A DNA stretch of 64,000 nt, from NCBI GenBank assembly GCA_001414345.1, contig LLCB01000033.1, forward strand, positions 186,001 through 250,000, in the 5' to 3' direction. Positions within the stretch are counted from its first letter, which is position 1. Every line of letters starts with the position of its first letter. The position numbers were made by a program, and so were the translations under genes. The notes beneath the pieces were generated by a model. The model had not been told where the DNA came from, did not search any database, and worked only from the letters and a program-made list of their open reading frames with translations. The DNA comes from Hymenoscyphus infarciens. Lineage: Eukaryota > Ascomycota > Leotiomycetes > Helotiales > Helotiaceae. Of this stretch, positions 1-9,464 are shown piece after piece.

Positions 1-129
1 GGAACCGAAGATCTTGTCTCAATGAAATAACCTCATCCCCCCCCTAATTAAATGTTAATTTCTGACAGCTGGAAACCTTAAAATCGTGCGAGTGTTACAC
101 CAAAAAAAGAAGGTTCAGGTTGTCCTATT

Positions 130-2537
130 TTACCTCAAATCGAAAAGATCCATCTTAAGCCTGGCAAAGCATGATAATGATAATGCATTCTCCCCCCACT
201 TCCTCAACAACAAAATATTATACAACGGAAACAACACGTACCGAAACTCGTCCCATTCCGCATTCCCATTCTCAGACTTTGGTCTCGTAACAGGCGCTCT
301 CGTTCGGGTGTGAAAGACTAGCATGTAGCTGCCCTGGATCCCATTGTTCCGACTCCCACAGGCATAGGTAATATAGACGGGCTGGGTCATTTTGTAGATG
401 CTCAACTCCAATGGCGGGAGAGCTGTATGTGGGACTTCGTCGGGAGGCACAGCTACCACTCGAAAAATCCTCCGCCTTGTCTAGATCTACTCCTTCGAAA
501 CAAACATTAAGCACCAAGAAACCCGCGCAGTATCCTTAATAATAAATGATTCGCTGCCTAGGTGACCTGTAGTTTGCAGACTTCTTTTCGTCCTCGAGAC
601 CAATTTGAAGGAATGGTTGGGCCTCGTACTGTTGTATGTATTCCGTGACCTTCATGTCGCAAAATTGCACCCTGTTGGAGTAAGTTTTGAAGTGAAGAGC
701 TCCCTTTGTGTCTGGAAGGTCTATCATCTTTTCGTGAGGTAGGTCAATGGGACAGTTGAAGATTATACCCGGGTACAGTTCATGCGTAAGTCCGTGATGA
801 TTTCTCTTCTCGTCGTAGCTACTCTTCCAAACCAATTCTTCCAAGTCGAATTTGTGCCGCTGGCTCGAATCAATTTCTAGAAAGAAATTGTAATTCCCGT
901 CAAGGAGGTCATGTTTGCTTTGTCTGAGAGCATGATCATCAGGCCCAACCAACCTATCCCAATATTCTGTGAGCCAACCTGAGTCGGGTTGTTCCACCGC
1001 ACTTATGGGACAACGAGACAACCCGTTATACCCTCCTAGTCCTCTGTAGTGGCAAGACTCCTTCCATCTAGCCCAGCTCCGACTAGGAAACAACTCATTT
1101 CCATCCTCCTTCCTTCTTCGTAGACACTCCTTAGGATACCAACGCAACGCTTAGTCAAAAGCAAAAGACGGAATGCCGAAATAAGACTTTGTGTTCGCTC
1201 CTCAACAGATCAATTCCGACATCCCATCAAAAGCATCCACCGTATCCGCGTCAAATGTAAAGTTGCGACTTGTGAAGGCATTCACAGCTTGCCGGTATGT
1301 GTTCCAGCTATTTTGTTTCTAGACACTAGTTATAGAGCTTGTATCGCTGTCCGAGACTTGTCTGCACTGATACACAGGATAATTGATCTCATTCTGATCT
1401 TCGCCTACAAAACTCGTGAGACCACCTTCTGTCTCGAAAGCTTTATTGAGAAAGTCGTACTAAGTATGATCTGTCCTGATCGTCTACTGCAAGTCGGGCG
1501 GAAACGTGTAAAACTGCGATCTATCCATAATTGGCGCAAGCTCGAAGTGAGGATCTGCAGTAATTTCGAAGAAAGTAGAGTGAAGACAGATGAAAGAGGT
1601 CTGTGAGTCTGTAAAAAAGAGCATTCGTTGGGAAAGTTGCCGTTCTTGGTAAGTCCATGCACGAGAGTTCAACACTGAAGCTTCCACATCATAGACACGT
1701 TTCCGGTGGTCATGGAAGGCGACTGCTAGATCTGAGCTCGTCTCCGGGAAGTAGTGGAAACACCCTGTAAACCAGTTGAAGGATTTGAGTTGGTGGATGC
1801 TACTATTATTAGAACAGCATTGCTGTAGATAGCTCCCATATTGGCGATTATCGCTGCTTTGTCTTGCTGGTCATCTTGTTGGCCCATAGAGACCTTATCC
1901 CAATTGGCTTTGTGGCGATCATGGAATCTCTGAAGGTGCATGGGAGGTCGAGTGATTCGGCAGCCAAACCTCCTATTCGCTGAAAGACTTCCTTGGTTTG
2001 CGAGGTATATTGCGGCTGGTTTGATCCTCCCCATACATAGGACAGCACAATGTATCGTGATGGTCCCTCAACTTCCACTATTCAATCCTCGTTGACATCA
2101 ATAAGCCTTAATCTTGCGGATTTGCTCTCAACCGCGAGATCAATCATGGTGTGCCCACCCTCACACATAGCGAGCCATTTCCTATCGGTCTCTGCGGAAA
2201 TCTTGGCTTGATCAACCAAAAATCCTTCATATGGCTTTGAATCCTCCTTTTCAACTTTCTGGGTAATTATCCTTTGGGTCTCGGGAAGGCTTTGCGCGTC
2301 ATCCAGCTCAATTTCAAGTCTCAAATCATGCTCTGGTCCTTCATTCAGTATGTTGAGCGAGATATCGACCGCCTTCAATGCAGCTTCATCCTCAATACTC
2401 AAAACCTTATCTTGTCTCACTTTTCTGGATATCAGTCGACAGAAAGCGCACTGCTCTCTTGTTGGAATTTTCACAAGACCATGCAGTTGAATCCTTGTCT
2501 GTCCGGGGGTGTTGTTTCCTAGCAATTCTACCAACAT
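130..2537 (-). pseudogene. HET-domain (heterokaryon incompatibility) protein, broken
   Basis: Reading right to left, the frame from 2537 gives a HET-type N-terminus (CAFC near residue 30, then KWLAMCEGGH, then RLIDVNED). A TGA at 2082-2084 sits where the family has the Cys of a VxxC motif, and the HET core RYIVLSYVWGG follows in the same frame. Near 1871-1889 the frame shifts: GIRSLW is followed after only five bases by QDDQQDK, so the usual segment between (VDSLCI-like) is deleted. The later motifs NMGAIYSNA, then RAWTYQERQLS near 1650, lie in different frames. Further stops are TAG just below 1487, TGA at 1202-1204 and TAA at 1151-1153, the last two inside a segment that still reads YFGIPSFAFD-stop-ALRWYPKE and then FPSRSWARWK (PSWSWAGW in the family). 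HET genes trigger allorecognition cell death; this copy cannot make a full protein. The end near 130 is approximate. Confidence 0.85.
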
Positions 2538-3016
2538 ATTTGCATCTCGGCCGTAACCAAAAAACTTCCATTAAAAGAGCAACTCGAATGAATCTCTAGA
2601 AAGGTTACTAACCTGGTTGACTCAAACGAACCCCAAAATCAACACTTTGACATATATCACAAAGATATCTCTCATCCCCCTCAAGACGATCGGCTCCTTA
2701 ATAAACCACTCCCCATCTTTTTACATACTACAAACAATCAATACTCATTTATTAAGTATAGACGAGGGAAACTTACATGATGATGCACATACCCATCAAA
2801 CCTCTCCTTCGCCGTCCTCTACGCCTCCTTTCCCCTCTCTGATAAAAAAGTGTCCCAACTCCCCATTATTTACATCACGAGCCTCAACTGAATACCCCTC
2901 AACTTCTTCATCAATCATGGGCTCTTTATCGTATTTCCTCTTCTGCGTCTCATCTATACGTCCTACATCAGTAGTCCATTAGGCCCGTTCCGCTTTCAAA
3001 GTGTAAAACCCATACT

Positions 3017-3181
3017 CTAAGAATTAGCCTCCAACATAGCCTCAACCAACCCCCTAACATCGGCATTTCTGTTATCTCCTCCCTCCGTCTTATCAACCAT
3101 CTGCATCGCATGTTTGATCACAGAGTTCGTCTCCGTATGCATGATATTCTTGATAACGATTCACTTAAGATCGGGCGCCAT
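3017..3181 (-). pseudogene. Small open frame of 54 codons with one in-frame TGA, function unknown
   Basis: From ATG at 3179-3181 the frame reads MAPDLK, then TGA at 3161-3163, then an uninterrupted acidic/basic stretch (VIKNIMHTETNSVIKHAMQM and onward) to the stop at 3017-3019. The part after TGA has balanced protein-like composition, unlike chance frames nearby, and would be an amphipathic helix followed by GLVEAMLEAN. One base change (TGA for CGA or TGG) would explain the break, which resembles the C-to-T decay of the neighbouring HET pseudogene. Alternatives are a last exon of a longer decayed gene, or stop readthrough. I do not recognise the family. Confidence 0.3.
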
Positions 3182-3991
3182 GAGGAAAAAGAATTCGGTA
3201 CTGAGAGTGATGTCTAATTCAGAAATTATAAAAAAAAGAAAGAGAAACCAAAACAAAAGGTCACAGCGGTGCTGAAATAAAAAGGGCAAGTCTGACAACA
3301 TTGCGGTAGTCGGTGTGGTTTCAAGACCAAGCAAGCCTGTGAGAATGTGAGAATGCAAGAATGAGTCAATTTTCTTCTCCCCAGTACTCGCAGCGCCCAT
3401 CGTAAATTTACGTCAAGAAAGCGACCGCGCAACACTCTTGCGAGTAGACCAATTGAAATTGTCGTGGTATAATGAGAAAGAATACCCCCTTCAAAGATAC
3501 AGCTTTTTGGAGTCGTGTTGTGAGGAGGCACGCGATAGACATTAAAAGCGGCAGTAAATACACCAATGCTCTCGTTGTTCCAGCCTTTTAGGCCAATCCA
3601 AAATTATTATTCTAAACACTTGGAACCATTTAAAATATTAACCGAGGTTTGGTATTACAACGAAGTTCGATTGTCTCAAAGTAATTGAAATTATTCCCTA
3701 TTAACATACACCATGGGTCTCTGCTTGAAGACTTGTTTTGTCGAAGGCCAATGTTCATTTATTGATAACAAAACAAGAACATTACATGTAAAGATTCAAT
3801 AATAGCAAGCAAAGCTAGAATGGCAAATAAATCCCAAATCCCGGGCCTGGGTGGACAAAATTATTTTATTCTTCATCTCAGGCTCTCATTCCTCGCATAC
3901 TGTACAGTGGCCAGTTCCCAAATACATGCCTACCCCAAAAGCCAAAGGTATTACCCATAACGCCGATTTTCCTTTCCGCCCCTAATACTAT
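3182..3991. other. Gene-free stretch with a dispersed-repeat fragment; probable IEC3 3' flank
   Basis: No convincing coding frame here. Around 3540-3600 it holds a short match to the repeat family described at 17,380-18,290 (AAAAGCGGCAGTAAA followed by a CTCGTTGTTCCAG block), and around 3616 a diverged form of the CTTGGAACAAT motif. The last 200 or so bases probably contain the 3' untranslated region of the IEC3 gene. Confidence 0.45.
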
Positions 3992-5779
3992 CTATGCCAT
4001 AGGCCCAAAAGGATGTTGGCCAGGGGGTGGACTGCTCAACTTCTCCTTGGGCTTTCTACCTCCCCTCTTCTTCTCGGGTTTCGCTGGCGTCTCAGCATCG
4101 CCGTTTTCGGGCTTCTTCCTCCGATTATAAGGTCTCTTAACCCTAGGTTTCGCACCCGTGTCATCAAGCTTTCCAACCTTGGGGTGATATGGAGTATCGT
4201 CGCCTTCCTCTCTCTTCCTCTTGCCCTTAAGTGTTGCTTGTTGAGCGGCCACCGATGGATCGTAGCCAATGCCATCTTCCTCCACAAACTCGAGGGCATC
4301 GGGCTTAGAGGGAGCCGGCATGCTTGCACGTTTTCCAGCACCACGAAGAGCACCAGGTTTCCCTAGAGACTTTTCGCTGCCTTCATTATCTTGGAGGAAG
4401 ACTTTGGGTTCGTTTTTGCGAAGCCAATTGTATACGCTATTGGGATTTCGGAGTGCGAGATCTTGGTTTGTAGGTGGGCTTGGGTGAAGGACTGGTGGAG
4501 CTGTTCCAAGTGATGCATCGATATCGAAAAGATAATCATCTATTTGGTCTGGAGTGATGTAGGTCAATGGCGCGTTATGACCTTCTGGGGTCTCGAGGGT
4601 CTCGAGAAGGTCCTGGGGAAGCTGGGGACTCGATGTGGTGAGGTGAGGAACCGTAGCCATGAGGAGAGAGAGGGCTTTGGGTGGTTTGGCGCCACTGCGA
4701 GCTGCGGCAGCCGCAGTAGCCTTCTCGTCAATCATCGTCCGAATCTCCTTGTATATCGCCTGTCCAGCTGGGGTATCGAGTTCGGAAGCCTTGGTGATTT
4801 CCTCATGGCTGACCAAGGGAGGAACCGCACTCAGTAAAGGCACATCGGCCGAGTCGAGGGTCAGGTCGAATCGTTTCTCGGCAGGTATTTGTGCAGAGTC
4901 ATTGACGTCGAGTAGGAGGTCTAGAATTTGACTTTGAGAGAATTGTTAGGTGACTGTCTACCGCAGGCGGGAAGGAGTGTACCTACTCATTCTCCAGAGC
5001 CAGTCTCTTGATCTGCGCCTCTAGCTTCTGTTCTCGCTCGTATAGGTCGTTGCTATGTCGCATTTTCTCGTCGAATGTGATTCGCATCTTTCGAAACTTC
5101 TTCCTAGGGTTTCTTGTTAGTCCCGTTGAAGATCCCGAGCTGCTGCTGGTGCTGTTTTCTCTTCTGCTGGGGCTGTCTTTTCTGCTGCTTGTGGGTTGGG
5201 TCGCAACGATTCCACTGCCAGAGTTGGCTACCAAGCTTCGTGTGGGATAGAAACCTCGTGGTGTCAAGAAAGATCTCCCCGTGGTGCTAGACATAGTCAA
5301 GGGCTCTCGTCCCCTTGTGGGAGTTTGAAAGGCCTCGAGCCTGCTTGCAGTTGCGTTGGATGTGTCTGCGACTGGTGGTTTCGTGGGTGTGGCAGTTATG
5401 GTAGTAGCCCAGAATATCTGCGACGGTCCAGCGGGTTTATCGGTCCCAATTTCTCTTGCGACTTGGGATTTGGAGGGCGAGGGAGGTTCGTTCATCGTGG
5501 CCGTGGCCGTGGCCGTGGCCGTGGATGTTGTTGCAGTTGCAGTTGGGATCTTTCACCCCGCAATCAGAATCAAGGTCTAAGAGATACTTACTTAAATGAT
5601 TTGTATGTGGGTTTGCCGTCTTCGCCCTTCCTCCCGTGCGCGCCTGCCTCGGTGTGGTGGTTCTCTCCATCGAGGGCAGGAGCGACCTCGTCGTCGTGGG
5701 ACTGGGACTGGGACTGGGACTGGGACTGGGCCTGGGCCTGGGCTGACTTGGGCGGAAACAAAATAGTTTTACCTCCCAT
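3992..5779 (-). CDS. iec3: INO80 chromatin-remodelling complex subunit IEC3
   Basis: Three exons: 5592-5779, 4987-5103 and 3992-4931, with donors GTAAGT and GTAGGT and acceptors CCTAG and AAAG. The frame closes exactly to 414 residues. The diagnostic fungal IEC3 block spans all splices: YKSFKKKFRKMRITFDEKM (roughly residues 58-76), then a predicted coiled helix RHSNDLYEREQKLEAQIKRL and ENDQILDLLLDVND. The N-terminus has a Gln-Ser repeat (about residues 13-27) encoded by a GGGACT minisatellite. The C-terminus is strongly basic (KRPYNRRKKP, then KKRGGRKPKEK, AT-hook-like) and suggests nuclear DNA contact. In the family this protein is a fungus-specific subunit of the INO80 nucleosome remodeller. 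The first intron is long (488 bases) and in part open. Start chosen as the first ATG that reaches the conserved block. It is divergent from NOP13. Confidence 0.85.
5496..5524. repeat. CCGTGG hexamer microsatellite inside IEC3 intron 1
   Basis: About five tandem units of CCGTGG, read directly from the sequence. It lies in the long first intron of the IEC3 gene. Confidence 0.85.
5698..5744. repeat. GGGACT/GGGCCT minisatellite coding for the Gln-Ser repeat of IEC3
   Basis: Eight or so six-base units (GGGACT, then GGGCCT). On the minus strand they encode alternating Ser-Gln then Ala-Gln near the IEC3 N-terminus. Unit number is likely to vary between strains because the period is a multiple of three. 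Confidence 0.85.
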
Positions 5780-6330
5780 TCTGACGATACGAGCCTTCTA
5801 GATGCTCAAATAAATGGGATATACGGTATGTTTGCAAATGTTGTGCTAGATTTCAAAGGATGGCGAGATTGTTGTGTTCATGTTCCGTATTTGGCGATTC
5901 GGATTCAGAGCATGGATGACGGTGTCTTCGTCGCGTGGAGTACCACGGAGTACATGGCCCCTAAAGTGGTTAGCTCCGCCTTAACGTTGTTCCGGGTCCC
6001 ACTTTAACTTTTCGAGAAAATATATTCTCAACGAATTTGATGTGAATCAGGTGCAACATTACAACGAACTTTACGACTCTGCTTTTTGTCGACCCAACTA
6101 CTACACACTGCGAGCACCAGAGCAAGGGCAATTTACGCCTAAATCGCCAAGTTCCCTCAGTTGGAAATTTTCACTGTTCAATCTTCTCACGCTTGTACCC
6201 CACCGGCCTAAAAATTCTACGCCCAAATTGAGGACAATCAAACCGCGAAACAGCCTCATTGACGTAAATCGTTCCTCGTCAAAACAGGAACCGACTAAAG
6301 TAATTCGAGTCAATTGAGTAAGAGCCAGCC
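5780..6330. promoter_or_regulatory. Shared divergent promoter region of IEC3 and NOP13
   Basis: 551 bases separate the two start codons, which face away from each other. No clear TATA element or named operator is visible. The close divergent layout of a chromatin-remodeller subunit and a nucleolar ribosome-assembly factor suggests a shared regulatory region; that is inference. Confidence 0.5.
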
Positions 6331-7779
6331 ATGCCATCCGCGAGGGCTCTCAGTCCGGGGGATGATTCAGATGGCGGGGTCACTCTAGTCATTCGGGAAG
6401 CAAAAAAGGTCAAGAAGGACAAGAAGGAAAGAAAAGAGAAAAATGACGAGAGTGAGATGAGCGAGAGAAAGAAGGAAAAGAGTGAGAAGAAATTAAGGAA
6501 GGAAAAGAAGGAATCATCCAATGACAAGTCAACGACCAAAGAGAAATCCAGCATGAAGAGAAAAGCAGAAACCTTGGCCGAGCCAGTAGTGGTTGCCGCA
6601 TCCCCAGAAGCCGACATATCCATGGACGACGCATCCCCAGTTGAAGAAGAATCCTCATCCAACCCACCCTCCAAAAAGCGCAAATCCGTCCTCGACGGCG
6701 AAGAAATAGAAGTCGACGTCACCGCTCCCGAACCACCCTCCAAAAAAGCTCTCCGTGCCCTAAAAAAAGGCAAACCTCTACCACCATCCAAATCTGGCGC
6801 CGAGCCCACTAAAGAAGAAGCCGAGGCCAAGAAAGCAAAAGCAAAATCAGAGGTTGAAAAGAGATCAGAGCACGGTGTCTGGATCGGAAACTTAGCATTC
6901 CATACCTCCAAGACCGACCTTCGTAAATTTTTCGTGGAAAAGAGTGATATCACGGATGAGGTTCTTACTAGGATACACATGCCCGGACCGAATGATAAGA
7001 AATCGGCAAATCACGTTGAGGAGAAGAGGAATGGGAAGGTGGTTCACAACAAGGGATTTGCCTATGTTGATTTCACCACCGAGGAAGGGGTTACTGAGGC
7101 CCTTGAGTTGTCAGAGCAATTGTTAGGAGGACGCAGAGTCTTGATCAAGAACCACAAGTCATTCGAAGGCAGACCCCAGAAGACGAAAGAGGAGACTCGA
7201 AAAGAAGGGAAACCACCAAGCAAGAGAGTCTTCTTGGGAAATCTCGCCTTCGACGCTACCGAGGAAAGTGTCCAGGCCCATTTTGAGAAGTGTGGAGCCA
7301 TTTTCAACGTCAAGCTCGCCCAATTCGAGGATTCTGGAAAGTGCAAGGGTTACGGTTGGATTCAATTCGAAGAACTAGAAGCTGCACAAAACGCCGTTCG
7401 TGGTTTCGTATACGTCGACGAACCAGCATCCGATGATTCCTCATCCGAGTCTGGATCAGATTCCGACGAGGAGATGGATTCCGACGTCGAAATCGTCACC
7501 AAATCTAAGCCCAAGAAGAAGATGAATAGACGCAAGGTGTGGTGTAACAGGATCAACGGTCGAACTTTGAGAATGGAATTTGCGGAAGATGCGCAAGTAC
7601 GATACAAAAAGCGGTATGGAAAGGATGGTACCAAGCAACAGCAACAAGGAACTACGGAGGAGGCCAAGCCAGTGAGCAACGTTGTGGTTCCTTCGACTAC
7701 TGTAGAGTATCGCCAACCTTATGCTGCACGTCTTACTGGTGGTATCGTGGAGAGTAAGGGAAAGAAGATGACGTTTTAG
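6331..7779 (+). CDS. NOP13: Nucleolar RNA-binding protein Nop13-like, two RRMs
   Basis: Single exon, 482 residues. Residues 1-180 are charged and lysine-rich with KKxK runs typical of nucleolar localisation. RRM1 spans about 182-275 with RNP2 VWIGNL (183-188) and RNP1 KGFAYVDF (241-248). RRM2 starts at 299 with RNP2 VFLGNL (300-305) and RNP1 KGYGWIQF (339-346). An acidic Ser/Asp insert (about 365-395) interrupts RRM2 before its last strand RTLRMEFA (about 411-418). RRM1 carries the long linker ITDEVLTRIHMPGPN seen in Nop13 rather than Nop12 or Nsr1. Yeast Nop13 is a nucleolar protein found with pre-60S ribosomes. The start has an acceptable context (GCCAGCCATGCC), and the N-terminus has no competing ATG. 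Nop12 or a Gar2-like protein are the main alternatives. Confidence 0.8.
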   Translation: MPSARALSPGDDSDGGVTLVIREAKKVKKDKKERKEKNDESEMSERKKEKSEKKLRKEKKESSNDKSTTKEKSSMKRKAETLAEPVVVAASPEADISMDDASPVEEESSSNPPSKKRKSVLDGEEIEVDVTAPEPPSKKALRALKKGKPLPPSKSGAEPTKEEAEAKKAKAKSEVEKRSEHGVWIGNLAFHTSKTDLRKFFVEKSDITDEVLTRIHMPGPNDKKSANHVEEKRNGKVVHNKGFAYVDFTTEEGVTEALELSEQLLGGRRVLIKNHKSFEGRPQKTKEETRKEGKPPSKRVFLGNLAFDATEESVQAHFEKCGAIFNVKLAQFEDSGKCKGYGWIQFEELEAAQNAVRGFVYVDEPASDDSSSESGSDSDEEMDSDVEIVTKSKPKKKMNRRKVWCNRINGRTLRMEFAEDAQVRYKKRYGKDGTKQQQQGTTEEAKPVSNVVVPSTTVEYRQPYAARLTGGIVESKGKKMTF

Positions 7780-9464
7780 GTTGGTCGGTAGGGTTGTTGC
7801 GGGGCCTCCGAATACTGTATAAATCGCATCATGAGCAGATATCGTCAAAATTGAAAATGGAGACTTCAAAAAGCGAACACCATATGAATTGTGACATGCC
7901 TTGTCATATTTCCCCCATTTCGGAAATACTACTACTGTTGGTATCTTTCCAAACCCAAAATTTATTTCATCATTGCTTCTATGCTTTACAAAACCATTCC
8001 ACGACCTACCAATCTCATAATTTTGTTTCTTCTCCATTGACAATTTGACCCCACCCAAGAGTAATACTAGCTAAATTCTTCTCTCGACCACGAGCGAGTT
8101 TATTCAAGAAGTATATTCAATTTTAGCGAATAAGCTGTGAAGTAGCAGTAGCTAATGAGTAGCGAATAGGCTACAAATAAGCTGCGTGGAAGCCACGGGT
8201 AAGCCAAGAGTTAGCAATAGATAAGATACAGGTGAGCTACGAGTAACCCAACAAGTAGCAAGTAAGCTAGTAGGTGAGGTGGGGCCAAAATTGGCAAGTA
8301 AGCTGGTGCTAAGCCTGGCAGCAGGTCACTGACGAGTAAGCTAGTAACTAAGAAGTAATCTACCAGGTGACGAGTAAGCAGGTAAATGACAAGTAAGTTA
8401 GTAATTAACGAGTATGCCAGTAAATGACGAGTAAGTCAGGAAGTTACCTGCGGGCCAAAAATAGCGAGTAAGCAAATCATTTCATAACTCGACTCTAACA
8501 CTAAACAAACACACCCCCTTTCCCACAGAACGCATTCAGTATCTCAACCCCTCCCAAACCTTGTGAACAAATACAGTAGATTTTCTTGTGACCAGATAAT
8601 CAAACCCCATGCCGTGATGTCCTGGAAACTGTGTCTTGGTTTCTCAACGTTTCACATCAAGGTACTACACAATTTGCCGTCCTAAAAAGATTTCTTTGAA
8701 GATTGCAGCATTTAATAAGATTTAAGCTCAAACAATAAAGATGAACCTTCAAGTCAGATGTACCCAAAGGGCCTGAGAAGCTACACTTTTCACAATCACA
8801 GAAGCTTCTAGAATTTTTGTCAGAGCCACAACTGACCAAACATACCCCTCCTCAAATCGACTCTACCAATCAATACCTGCCACAAAAGCTCACAATCAAA
8901 GCAAGTCACAAAAGAGCCCATTTAGTTCATGATATGAATTGCAGACCAGGACTAGACTAGACTAAAAAAGCAAGTAGTACTACGCCTAAAAGCAAGAATC
9001 CAGTCGCAAAATCATTATGTGTGAGAGAGATCGATCGCATGACCCATAATCCGTGATGAAGAGGAGAAAAAAGCGGAAAAAACAAAACGAATCAATGATC
9101 GATGATGTATGAGATCCCTAGCCAGGATCCATAATGTGTGTGATGTGTGTCTGTGTTGCAAGGTATGCGACCATTTTCCCTTTCATGACATTGTCCCAAG
9201 GATAACTCCCACGGAAGAAGGAAGAATCATGGCGGCTAAAAATCAACTGCAATGCAGTTTGGTAGCAACCAAAAAGAAACATCAATAAGGCAAAAAGAAA
9301 AGGTCCCTTGATTACACACATGAGATAAAAAAGGACAAAACATAGAACACCCCCTACAAATAAAACCCCAGGCACCGTTCCGTCATATTCGCTATCCAGA
9401 GCCTCTGTCAATCTTGCGCCTATTCATTTACCCCTTTACTATCGTACCACTGCAGCAGACTTTT
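7780..9464. other. Convergent intergenic region between NOP13 and the NBR1-like gene
   Basis: Both neighbouring genes end here, so the outer parts are probably 3' untranslated regions. The middle holds the GAGTAAGC repeat array listed separately. No protein-like frame, tRNA or known non-coding RNA was recognised. Confidence 0.6.
8100..8475. repeat. Degenerate tandem array around GAGTAAGC
   Basis: Roughly fifteen or more copies of a short unit close to ACGAGTAAGCTAGTAA, spaced about 18-24 bases apart and increasingly diverged, run through this stretch (for example GAGTAAGCTAGTAACTA, GAGTAAGCAGGTAAATG, GAGTAAGTCAGGAAG). Two points carry the same GGGCCAAAAnT insert (about 8281 and 8452), so a higher-order period may exist. 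No coding frame runs through it. It is not A+T-only decay, since G and C are kept. Confidence 0.75.

Noticed and set aside
2617..2982. 121-codon plus-strand frame upstream of the HET pseudogene
   Set aside because: Ser/Pro/Thr-rich chance frame in pyrimidine-rich DNA, with no motif and no supporting splice or start context.
4983..5495. Separate 170-codon gene starting MNEPPSPSK
   Set aside because: Its last 38 codons are exon 2 of IEC3 and its first part is better explained as intron 1; kept only as a finding.
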